64,000 nucleotides of DNA from Candidatus Woesearchaeota archaeon (GTDB taxonomy: Archaea; Nanobdellota; Nanobdellia; Woesearchaeales; ARS49). How positions within the stretch are numbered: position 1 is the stretch's first letter; every line of letters starts with the position of its first letter. The DNA lies in assembly GCA_018302815.1 (NCBI GenBank), contig JAGVZE010000007.1:186001-250000 (forward strand), read 5' to 3'. Positions 52,046 through 59,274 of the stretch are shown piece after piece. The position numbers and the translations under genes were made by a program. The notes below the pieces were generated by a model. That model worked only from the letters and a program-made list of their open reading frames with translations, did no database searches and was not told the DNA's origin.

Positions 52046-53803
52046 TTAAACCTTTTCGTCCCTGCCCCTTTGAGACGACGCCATCGATACTATGTCATCA
52101 ACAGTATTGATATCCTCAACATTGCGGTCATCACGCAGCCTCACAAATCTTGGGAATCTAAGCGCGAACCCTGATGAATAAGTCGGCGACGATTGAATCT
52201 CCTCATAATTGACTTCGATCACTATTGATGGCTTGACTCTGACCTCGCGCCCGTTCTCCTCAATTATGTTCGGTCTTAACATCTCGGTTAGCTGACCAAA
52301 AGACATGCCTTCCTTCGCCTTCTCCTTTATGCCTGTTCCGACCCTGCCAATCTCTTTTAATTCTCCAGTATCCTTGTCACGCACAGCGATTATGAATGAA
52401 GCCAGCCACTGGCCGCGCTTGCCCTCGCCCCACTCCGCTCCAACGATAACAACTTCCAAAGTATCCATCGTGGGCTTTACCTTGACGCCAAAACCAACCC
52501 TTGAACCGGGCTTGTAAATCGCCTGCAAATTCTTCATCATAATGCCTTCATTGCCCTGCTCGAGAGACTTCCCATAGAACTCCTCGGCCTCACTTTGGTT
52601 TGAGCATAAAACTTCTTTTGCAAGTGTAAGGACTCCCTGTTCTTGTTCTATCATAGATTCAAGCAATTTTCTCCTTTCGAGAAATTGAGTTTGCAGCAAA
52701 CTCTTTTCCACGAACAAAGCATCGAAAATGACAACTTCAACAGGAAACTTATCCGCAATCTCTACAATATCGTATTTGCGCTTGATACGCTGGCTTATAT
52801 CCTGGAACGGGCGATACTTGCCTGTGAACTTGTCAATGCCCACTGCCTCAGCGTCGATTATGAACTCCTCGCCTCTGACCCTCTTTGTTATAACCGCCAC
52901 CACATCAGGAAATTGCGCGGTCACATCCTCAAGCCTTCGCGTGTAAAGAACAATCTTTTTGTCTTTCTTATGAATTTGCAAACGAAAGCCATCATATTTG
53001 AACTCAAGCGCGGCAGGAGTTCCTACCATCTCAAAACCATCGGCAATATTTTTTGCCTTCTGATAAAGCATCACTTTGACCGGCCTCAACGGAATGAGGG
53101 AGATATTCTCCAACGCCTCGCGCCCCCTGCGGGCAAGAGACGCCACCTCAACAAAATCATTCAACATATCAAGCGCGTCCTGAACGAGCTGCGCTGACGC
53201 ATCATATTTCTCTTGATCCTCGATTTCAAGAATATTTTTTTCCTGGTTGTAGCCTGCTTTGCACTCCTGCCCAAAGAACGCCCACACTATAGAGTCACGT
53301 AAAGTACCTTCACCAAGACCAATGCGCATCTCCTGCAAAACTGTTCGGATGATATATTTCGCTTCCATTCCCTTTGCGGATGAAAGCAATTCAGCGATAA
53401 GCTGAGATTTCCTATCGACCGTACCTTCACCTTCAAGATCCGCTATTTTTCTAAGATTATCAAAAACCTTTGCGCACGAAAGCTCCCGCGAGAAAAGAGT
53501 AACTTGCGATTTTTTGCCCACCAGCTGCGATGCGGCTTCGCCCAAATCACCAGTCTCTTTCCAGACCTTGTCGATATGTTCCATGGAAGCGCCTGACGCT
53601 ACACTAATCGCCTTCAAAAGAAGCTTTGAAGCCATTCCAAGCTCGCGCTGGTCCCAATTCGGAAACACCCTTCCTTGAACTAGCAGCAGAACTTTCTCGT
53701 CTTGAGTCGTTTTCAGGAATTCAGAGAGAATGTGCGTTTTTTCAAGCCGTTTACTTGTGGATTCAAGACGCTCGTACACCGCAACCAGTTTTTTGTATTC
53801 CAT
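52046..53803 (-). CDS. lig: ATP-dependent DNA ligase
   Basis: A 585-residue replicative ligase of the archaeal type. The active-site lysine is Lys269 in EFKYDG; further motifs are RLED(V), EFIIDAEAV, NEGIMMKNL and GFGVKVKP. The N-terminal DNA-binding domain (1-220) has the expected length. ATTTATACC lies about 26 nt upstream. It closes nicks in replication and repair. Confidence 0.97.
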   Translation of the reverse strand: MEYKKLVAVYERLESTSKRLEKTHILSEFLKTTQDEKVLLLVQGRVFPNWDQRELGMASKLLLKAISVASGASMEHIDKVWKETGDLGEAASQLVGKKSQVTLFSRELSCAKVFDNLRKIADLEGEGTVDRKSQLIAELLSSAKGMEAKYIIRTVLQEMRIGLGEGTLRDSIVWAFFGQECKAGYNQEKNILEIEDQEKYDASAQLVQDALDMLNDFVEVASLARRGREALENISLIPLRPVKVMLYQKAKNIADGFEMVGTPAALEFKYDGFRLQIHKKDKKIVLYTRRLEDVTAQFPDVVAVITKRVRGEEFIIDAEAVGIDKFTGKYRPFQDISQRIKRKYDIVEIADKFPVEVVIFDALFVEKSLLQTQFLERRKLLESMIEQEQGVLTLAKEVLCSNQSEAEEFYGKSLEQGNEGIMMKNLQAIYKPGSRVGFGVKVKPTMDTLEVVIVGAEWGEGKRGQWLASFIIAVRDKDTGELKEIGRVGTGIKEKAKEGMSFGQLTEMLRPNIIEENGREVRVKPSIVIEVNYEEIQSSPTYSSGFALRFPRFVRLRDDRNVEDINTVDDIVSMASSQRGRDEKV

Positions 53804-53882
53804 TCAAAAACCAGAATCGAGAAGGTATAAATGCTTATTCGTGCGCTATCTTTATAAACCGCTCCTGAATCGTTCAATTTAT

Positions 53883-53976
53883 GTCCCGGTAGGCTAACGG
53901 ATAGATCGCAAAAACGTAATGCGTTTTTGAGAACTCGGAAAGCTCGGCTTTTCGCGTTTATGAAAATCAAACACAC
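53883..53976 (+). repeat. 5' remnant of a tRNA-Arg gene with a palindromic insert
   Basis: 53883-53905 (GTCCCGGTAGGCTAACGG...) matches the first 23 nt of the adjacent tRNA-Arg at 21 of 23 positions. It then breaks into a stretch with two hairpins: CAAAAACG/CGTTTTTG (53909-53929) and CGGAAAGC/GCTTTTCG (53936-53954). TATA (CTTTATAAAC, about 53849-53858) lies in the right place to start transcription at this remnant. Confidence 0.7.
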
Positions 53977-54048
53977 GCCCCTGTAGGCTAACGGATAGAC
54001 TGAGCGGTTGCGGTCCGCTATATCTGGGTTCGATTCCCAGCAGGGGCG
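53977..54048 (+). tRNA. tRNA-Arg (GCG)
   Basis: A 72-nt tRNA: acceptor GCCCCTG/CAGGGGC, anticodon stem AGCGG/CCGCT with loop TTGCGGT (anticodon GCG), T-arm CTGGG/CCCAG with loop TTCGATT. The D-arm has one mismatch. No intron. It is flanked by a 5' remnant (53883) and a 3' remnant (54086). Confidence 0.93.
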
Positions 54049-54085
54049 TTTGATTTTCCTTTTTTATTGACGGAGCTTTTTGCGT

Positions 54086-54187
54086 CTGAGCGGTTGCGGT
54101 CCGCTATATCTGGGTTCGTCTTAAAGGAGCATAGCGATTTTAAGAACTCGAAAATCCGCAGATTTTCGCGTATTCCACGCAGGGGCG
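54086..54187 (+). repeat. 3' remnant of tRNA-Arg with a palindromic insert in the T-loop
   Basis: 54086-54118 is identical over 33 nt to the anticodon arm through the first T-loop bases of tRNA-Arg. A 53-nt insert (54119-54171) follows within the T-loop, then ATTCCACGCAGGGGCG, the rest of the tRNA. The insert has two hairpins: TCTTAAA/TTTAAGA (54119-54145) and CGAAAATC/GATTTTCG (54149-54168). It is clearly related to the insert in the 5' remnant (AGAACTCG, TTTTCGCGT shared). Confidence 0.75.
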
Positions 54188-54334
54188 TTCTTATCTTCAA
54201 TCGGGTTTTCAAGAACAGGGTTGTAATCTTTCCAAACCCCTTTATAAACGCCTTAGAATTCTTCTAAATTGTAGTCTCTTTTTAGTGATTAAATAATGGA
54301 AAGATTTATAAAGCATTATTTGCAGATATCGTCT

Positions 54335-55297
54335 ATGGGTGAACAAATGACGACTCGGAAAGCAGGTATGATGCCTGCGGTACGAACAATAGAGGACTTT
54401 TTGTCAGTTGGCATTTCGATACATTCCACTATTGAAACTGAACTGCTCACAGTACTTTCCAGACTTGAAGATAAACTGGCGCATAAAGTGTCGCTTGAAC
54501 TTACAATTTCAGGCAAGACAATCGAGTATGGAGATGTCTGCGAATCGCATTCACGCCTGCAATTAATCGAAGGCGCCTATCTTACTTTTGAAAATGATCC
54601 GCTTCTCCTAAGCTTAAAATCGAAGGAATATTTGCGCGAAATCGCGCCTTATCTCGCCCTTGCTGTGCGCTCAGTTATGGTTGCGGAATCCCAGCGAAAC
54701 CTCGCGGGACTCGCCTTGACAGACGGCCTTACCGGCCTTCACAACAGGCGCGCGCTTGACAGGTTAATCGGAGATGAACTAGCCGAACTGCGCGAACAGG
54801 AACGAAGAGACAGCAAACGCCAAAACGACTCTACTCACGGTCTTTCAGTAATGATGCTTGATGTCGATAATTTCAAAAGCTATAATGACCGCCACGGACA
54901 CGGCGGCGGAGATGAGACTCTTCGAACGCTCGCGCAATATCTGCGCCACGGCAGGCGAAAACACGACGGCGTCTTTAGATACGGCGGAGAAGAATTCGCA
55001 ATAGTTTTGCCTGATTGCCCGCTTGACGCGTCTATTCGCAGAGCGAATGAAGTGTGCGCTTACGTAGCAGAACAATCAATTAATGATTCAAAGCAGGGAA
55101 AACTTCCTGAGTCGTTCACTATCTCAATTGGCATAGCCAATACGTCTGAACTTCCTGCTGAAACGCGCTACGAAGGAACAAAAAGCTCTTTTGGCGGAAT
55201 AGATTATTCGATAGTAGCTTTCGCAGATGAGCGTTTGTATGTCGCGAAGAAAAATGGACGCAACAGGGTTTGTTCGTCGAGCGCCCCTGTGCAGTGA
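54335..55297 (+). CDS. Diguanylate cyclase (GGDEF) with intact active and inhibitory sites
   Basis: A 320-residue protein: an N-terminal domain of about 115 residues (GAF-like in style), then a GGDEF domain. The signature is GGEEF (217-221), LTDGLTGLHNRR marks the domain start, and an RKHD inhibitory site sits exactly five residues before GGEEF. This fits synthesis of cyclic di-GMP from two GTP. There is no membrane segment. TATA (GATTTATAAAGC) 27 nt before ATG 54335 supports a leaderless start. GGDEF proteins are rare in archaea, so horizontal transfer is possible. Confidence 0.92.
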   Translation: MGEQMTTRKAGMMPAVRTIEDFLSVGISIHSTIETELLTVLSRLEDKLAHKVSLELTISGKTIEYGDVCESHSRLQLIEGAYLTFENDPLLLSLKSKEYLREIAPYLALAVRSVMVAESQRNLAGLALTDGLTGLHNRRALDRLIGDELAELREQERRDSKRQNDSTHGLSVMMLDVDNFKSYNDRHGHGGGDETLRTLAQYLRHGRRKHDGVFRYGGEEFAIVLPDCPLDASIRRANEVCAYVAEQSINDSKQGKLPESFTISIGIANTSELPAETRYEGTKSSFGGIDYSIVAFADERLYVAKKNGRNRVCSSSAPVQ

Positions 55298-55342
55298 TTA
55301 TACTTCGTAAGGTTTAAATAGGGTTCCTCGGTTGAGTCCATA

Positions 55343-55774
55343 ATGGAGTATCTCACAATCGATGAACTCAATCTTTGCTGGGAAAACCAGCTGAAAAAGG
55401 CGCATAGGATGTGTATGCCAAGAACGCTCATCGTTTGCGAGTTTCCACAAGATACTTCAACTCTCCAAGCGATCATATCAGACACGCCAGGATGCTTTGC
55501 TAAACACGGCTACGGCTCGACTATCGCGGTTCTTTTCTCAAACGAATTAGAGTATGCCTGCGTGATTGCAGAGATGGCAGCCCATTATTCCCGTAACGGC
55601 ATAGAAACAGCCTTATCTGCGGTGACATACAACGGAACCCAGAACGTCCCTTCAGATGACTTTGAAACCGCCGCTCGATTATCCCTCGAAAGTGCGTTCA
55701 AGAATATGCAAACCGCACGAAAGACAAAACAGCCGGTTCACTGCGATCTTTCAGAACTACTCCAGACTCAGTGA
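55343..55774 (+). CDS. Hypothetical protein, possibly degenerate GGDEF-like
   Basis: A 143-residue soluble protein. The middle (PRTLIVCEF...KHGYGSTIAVLFSNELEYACVIAEMAAHYSRNGIETALSAVTYN) follows the strand-helix-strand order of a GGDEF domain but has lost the GGDEF signature. It sits 45 nt downstream of the active cyclase and overlaps the convergent Hel308-like gene by 7 nt. It could be a partner or receptor; this is inference. TATA (GTTTAAATA) 27 nt upstream. Confidence 0.55.
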   Translation: MEYLTIDELNLCWENQLKKAHRMCMPRTLIVCEFPQDTSTLQAIISDTPGCFAKHGYGSTIAVLFSNELEYACVIAEMAAHYSRNGIETALSAVTYNGTQNVPSDDFETAARLSLESAFKNMQTARKTKQPVHCDLSELLQTQ

Positions 55775-57264
55775 GACTTCGGCTCAAATTCCCCGAAGAC
55801 GTCATCCTCGAGCTTCTCGCCAACTTGTTTTTTGAGAGATTTAGCGACAGAATCACCAACAATTCTTGCAAGCTTTTCCTGCGATGCGTTTTTTACATCG
55901 CCAACATCCTTTATCCCTTCCTTGAACAACTTTCTAGCACGCACGCGCCCAACCCCTTCAAATCGTATCAGCGCGAGCAGCTCCTCCTTTACTCCATACT
56001 TGAGCCGTAGCCTTGTCTTGACTATCTCTTTTAGCAACGGCTGCAAAGAAAGAAGCCTTGCAAGCTCATGGCAGGAATACAAAAGCCAATCAGCATTATC
56101 GATCTTCACGCGCATCTCGCCCGGCCTGCAATCATATTTTTCAAGCATCCACTCCTCATCCTTCTCGTCAATCCATTCCTCAAGCATCAGAGCAGTCTTG
56201 AACGCGTTTAGATACTCTTCATATTCAGGCTCGAACATGCTCGGCTCGGGTTTAAGCAAGTAGGATTCCAAAAGGTGATATTTTTCCTGCACATCATCAA
56301 ACTCTTTTTGCTTAACCCTCAAAAGAGGACGCATCTCGAGCGAATCGCAGACAAGATGAAGGAATGAAATCGACTTTAGTTTTATCGACTCTGAACGCAT
56401 CAAAGCATCGATGAAAATGTGCGCGGTGAGCGGGTCGAGATAAAGCTCGGCCACTCGTTTTCCAATGATAGTCGCGCGATACCCTTCCTGAATTTCCTGA
56501 ATGAATCCCCACTCCATCAACAGTTTAAGCATCCTGTCAATAATTTTTGCCATACGCTCCAAATCATTATACTGGAACGCCCAGAAAGTCCTGCTGAAAA
56601 AATCCAAAATGGTCTCTTTCGAATGAATTATCCTGCTGTTGATAAGCGAAAGAAGATAAGTTCGTAGAACAGGCTCTACCGCGAGCTTGCTGTAAATCTC
56701 CTCAGGAACGCCCCTAAGATATGTGTCTATGACATATTGTTTGTCAGTCTCTGTTTGAACAATAACGATAGCTTCGCCCACAGTGTCGTATTTTGGCCTT
56801 CCCGCGCGCCCTGCCATTTGAAGGAATTCCAGAACAGGAATCGGCGCCATACCATGCGGGCCAAAACGCTTCAAATCCCTTATTATCGCCCGATACGCAG
56901 GCAAGTCAAGACCTGCCGCGAGCGTCGGCGTGCACGCGATTATCTTGATAACACCCTCGCGAAAAGCGTTTTCTACCAATTCTTTTTGCTTCGCGTGCAA
57001 ACCCGAATGATGGAACGCGATACCCTTTTTCGCGCAAAGCGCAAGACGTTCGCATTGTTTTGTTGGTCTTGGAAGGATGGTTTTGATGTCTTCTGATAGC
57101 TGCGATAGGGCGTCTGATTTAAGCGGTGATTTCTTCGAGATATCCTCTGCTACTTTTTCAGCCGAACGCTTCGCATTGACAAATACTAACGCCTGTTTCT
57201 TGAGCTCAATAGTATCAAGCGCTAGGTTGACCACCGGATCCGGACTTTTTTGCAGCAGGTTCAT
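55768..57264 (-). CDS. hel308: Hel308-like helicase lacking the first motor domain
   Basis: About 498 residues that match Hel308 from the second RecA domain on: motif IV (ALVFVNAKRSAE), motif V (IIACTPTLAAGLDLPA), motif VI (QMAGRAGRP), then winged-helix, ratchet and helix-hairpin-helix (EGVGRVRARKLFKEG) parts. The whole N-terminal RecA1 domain with Walker A, DEAH and SAT motifs (about 200 residues) is missing. Upstream there is tRNA-Ile and mobile sequence. The frame opens at TTG 57327; ATG 57264 is the likely start. Split or truncated gene. Confidence 0.85.
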   Translation of the reverse strand: MNLLQKSPDPVVNLALDTIELKKQALVFVNAKRSAEKVAEDISKKSPLKSDALSQLSEDIKTILPRPTKQCERLALCAKKGIAFHHSGLHAKQKELVENAFREGVIKIIACTPTLAAGLDLPAYRAIIRDLKRFGPHGMAPIPVLEFLQMAGRAGRPKYDTVGEAIVIVQTETDKQYVIDTYLRGVPEEIYSKLAVEPVLRTYLLSLINSRIIHSKETILDFFSRTFWAFQYNDLERMAKIIDRMLKLLMEWGFIQEIQEGYRATIIGKRVAELYLDPLTAHIFIDALMRSESIKLKSISFLHLVCDSLEMRPLLRVKQKEFDDVQEKYHLLESYLLKPEPSMFEPEYEEYLNAFKTALMLEEWIDEKDEEWMLEKYDCRPGEMRVKIDNADWLLYSCHELARLLSLQPLLKEIVKTRLRLKYGVKEELLALIRFEGVGRVRARKLFKEGIKDVGDVKNASQEKLARIVGDSVAKSLKKQVGEKLEDDVFGEFEPKSH

Positions 57265-57375
57265 TTGTTGTTGGTTAACTTCAGTATAGCTTTTACCATA
57301 ACCTTTAAAAAGCAATCCACTCCACAACGAGTATCACGGCCCCGTAGCTTAGCCTGGTGGAGCATTCGACTGATA

Positions 57376-57394
57376 ACCCACAGATGGGCTAGAC
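57376..57394 (+). other. tRNA-Ile intron 1 (position 37/38)
   Basis: A 19-nt intron ACCCACAGATGGGCTAGAC. It folds as a hairpin (CCCA/TGGG) next to the 3-nt bulges TAA and ACA, with a weak central helix (CTGA/CTAG) as in a relaxed bulge-helix-bulge. Cutting after the second base in each bulge joins GATA to ATCGAA and restores the anticodon loop. Confidence 0.8.
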
Positions 57395-57400
57395 ATCGAA

Positions 57401-57419
57401 AGCGTCAAAACGCCGATTA
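57401..57419 (+). other. tRNA-Ile intron 2 (after position 43/44)
   Basis: A second 19-nt intron AGCGTCAAAACGCCGATTA. It has a GCGT/ACGC hairpin, 3-nt bulges AAA and TAA, and a perfect 4-bp central helix ATCG/CGAT. Cutting after the second base of each bulge joins TCGAA to AGGTC, giving a normal variable loop. It is in a non-canonical position. Confidence 0.8.
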
Positions 57420-57449
57420 AGGTCCCGTGTTCGAATCACGGCGGGGCCA

Positions 57450-57624
57450 TTTTTTTTAATACTCTGTGTGTACTATGCTGTGGCGGCGTGATTCGAAAAT
57501 CCAACCACTTCGTGGCTGTCCCTCAAGAAGTTCGCTTTTGCTCACTTCTCGAGGTCATCAGACCTTCGGTCCTCGACTTTAGAACGCTCGTTTTACTCAC
57601 GTATCTAAAGTCACAGCGGGGCCA
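57450..57624 (+). repeat. Hairpin-rich stretch and 3'-end remnant of tRNA-Ile
   Basis: An inverted T-arm CGTGATTCGAA (57487-57497, mirror of 57430-57440) opens the block. Then come stems CCAC/GTGG, CCTCAAGAAG/CTTCTCGAGG (one mismatch), GACC/GGTC and ACTTTAGA/TCTAAAGT. It ends with TCACAGCGGGGCCA (57611-57624), a copy of the tRNA-Ile 3' end. It matches the remnant pattern beside the other tRNA genes and marks the end of the homing endonuclease gene. Confidence 0.7.
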
Positions 57625-58014
57625 TTTATATTTCAAATCATCAAAAGTGCATTTAAACCCTAATTCTGTTATTACTTCATCAAGTTTGACTCTCAATATT
57701 TCACTTTCACTATTTGTCAGTCTTACCATGAACAAGTCTTTCCAACCATATTTTTTTCTTTCATGGACGTACATTTTCGGAGTGAGCTTCAGTTGTTTGA
57801 GTAAACCCATCAGTTGGGCCGCAAGGTTTTTAGAAATTGTCGACAAGATGAATTTCTTCTTCAAATATCCGTCACTTAACGCCAAACCAAGTATGAATCC
57901 TTCGTTAAACTTTGATGATTGCACATTTCTTAAACACACTGATTCCGATTTTAATCTTGAAAAAACGAGATACTTTTCGGGGAATTTGTAAATAAATTTA
58001 GAGTGAATTTTTAA
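57523..58014 (-). pseudogene. C-terminal half of a LAGLIDADG homing endonuclease split by an IS
   Basis: This fragment reads LKIHSKFIYKFPEKYLVF at its interrupted end and carries the second LAGLIDADG motif, EGFILGLALSDGYL. No ATG precedes the frame. It joins in frame to the N-terminal fragment (58801-59211) when the intervening 786 bp is removed. Its far end runs through the tRNA-Ile 3'-end remnant, so the endonuclease gene converges on that tRNA as in the tRNA-Gln(CTG) case. Confidence 0.75.
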
Positions 58015-58800
58015 TTAGTTTGCCAAGAATTCGTCAGGGTCTGGAGCGTAGCGGAAGACCTGACGATGAATTGGCATAAAGCGTAAGTATTGGTTGCTAT
58101 TTCTTGTTACTGGCGCTGTCAAAGAGACTGGTAGGAAGCACACCAAACGCAACAGTGTCGCCCTCTGACCACTTTTCGTAAAGCGGTGAGGGTTCGAGCC
58201 AACCCGGCGAGCAGCGATGATGTGCTTCTTTTGAACCTTTTCTTTATAGCGTGAGCTATAAAAAACTTTCTGGAGATGATTTTTATGACGAGAAATGATA
58301 CGAGAAATAACTGGTTAGACTTTATGTTTGTGACGAAATGCAGGTACAACTGTTTTGGAAAGCAGTCGCACATTGACACGTGCACTGCGGCATTTCGCGA
58401 ACTCGAAGCATTCGGCTTTGAGTTCGGAGTGTTTGGTTTTGGCGGGACGCATGTGCATTTTCAGGCGAATGTGCCAAAGAAATACGCAGTACAGGTCGCG
58501 GAAATCATGTTGAAGTCGCGCTCAGCACAAAGGATGTTCGAAAAACATCCAGGTTTTCGCAAGCGTTACCCACGAGGAAGTTTCTGGAGCGGATACGAAT
58601 ACCACGAATCGATTGGTCGCAAAGACTTTGCAGAATCAACAGAGTACATTCTTGACCAAGAACACCACCACAATGTCAAAGTAATTGACGACCGACAACA
58701 AAAACTAAACGCCTTCACCGCCGAGCGAGATACGGCAAGCCCCGCAAGGGCTTGACGAGAAGCGAAGGCGGAAAGGGGTCATAGGGGGTCGCACCCCCTA
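58015..58800 (+). mobile_element. IS200/IS605-type insertion sequence
   Basis: A segment of about 786 bp with a single transposase gene. Structured ends: an imperfect 56-nt hairpin at 58021-58076 (TGCCAA...TTGGCA outer, CGTCAGG...CCTGACG inner), and a perfect 8-bp stem TAGGGGGT/ACCCCCTA at 58782-58800. A further TTTATAGC/GCTATAAA hairpin lies before the gene. The endpoints are inferred from where the split homing endonuclease frame rejoins (GAATTTTTAA to TTTCATAC). No direct repeat flanks it, as expected of this family. Confidence 0.7.
58285..58755 (+). CDS. tnpA: IS200/IS605 TnpA transposase (Y1-type)
   Basis: A 156-residue HUH transposase. The HUH motif is His56-Val57-His58 (GTHVHFQANVP) and the catalytic tyrosine is Tyr121 (ESTEYILDQEHHH). 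The helix KSRSAQRMFEKHPGFRKRY and SFWSGYEYHES are typical. It would act as a dimer on single-stranded hairpin ends. ATG 58285 has GGAG upstream. No tnpB gene accompanies it. Confidence 0.93.
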   Translation: MTRNDTRNNWLDFMFVTKCRYNCFGKQSHIDTCTAAFRELEAFGFEFGVFGFGGTHVHFQANVPKKYAVQVAEIMLKSRSAQRMFEKHPGFRKRYPRGSFWSGYEYHESIGRKDFAESTEYILDQEHHHNVKVIDDRQQKLNAFTAERDTASPARA

Positions 58801-59211
58801 TTTCATACTCGCTTGATTACCTTGATTGCTATCATGGTAGAGTTTGACCTCTTTCTTGAATAGGTTATTGATTATTTCTTTACAAAATACAATTAGAGTC
58901 TCATTCCTGCGGTCGAGATGAATTTTCGTGATGAAACCATTATTATGGTATCTCGAACCGTCTCCTGCCCAAAGACCGACATACGTTCCTATGAGCAGCT
59001 CGTTTCCATATGTTTGAGTTATTTTCGTTTTTTTATTCAGAATGCCTGTTTTGGATAGCTTATACCAAAGTGTAGATATTGGAATTCCCGTAATTTCGCT
59101 CACTTTTCGAAGAGAAGGGGTTTTTTCATAAAGTGCAGTAAGCATAATCATTCGGACAAAAGTCTTATTTTTAAACCTCGCCCGGGTATTTGTCCTTTGT
59201 GTCCTGTGCAT
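58801..59211 (-). pseudogene. N-terminal half of the split LAGLIDADG homing endonuclease
   Basis: This 137-codon fragment has a helix-turn-helix (SLRKVSEITGIPISTLWYKL) and the first LAGLIDADG motif (LLIGTYVGLWAGDGSRY). It ends SMK followed by TAG formed by the IS end. Restored to the fragment at 57523 it gives one protein with two motifs and HTH start. The insertion therefore inactivated a homing endonuclease. Confidence 0.72.
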
Positions 59212-59274
59212 TCTTAGGGAAACCTTTTAATATCCACAGATGCTTTTCTTTATTGTACCTAAAAGAGGGTCAAG

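Larger units (their letters stand above)
57338..57449 (+). tRNA. tRNA-Ile (GAT) with two introns
   Basis: Acceptor GGCCCCG/CGGGGCC, D-arm GCTT/GAGC, T-arm CCGTG/CACGG with loop TTCGAAT. The anticodon stem is TTCGA/TCGAA and the loop CTGATAA (anticodon GAT), but only after removing two 19-nt introns (57376-57394 and 57401-57419). The mature tRNA is 74 nt including the discriminator A. TATA (CTTTAAAA) at 57303-57310, shared head-to-head with the Hel308-like gene. Confidence 0.9.

Noticed and set aside
58135-58228. tRNA-Ser or tRNA-Leu gene
   Set aside because: A T-arm-like GGGTTCGAGCC is present, but no 7-bp acceptor with anticodon arm and D-arm can be fitted in either orientation.
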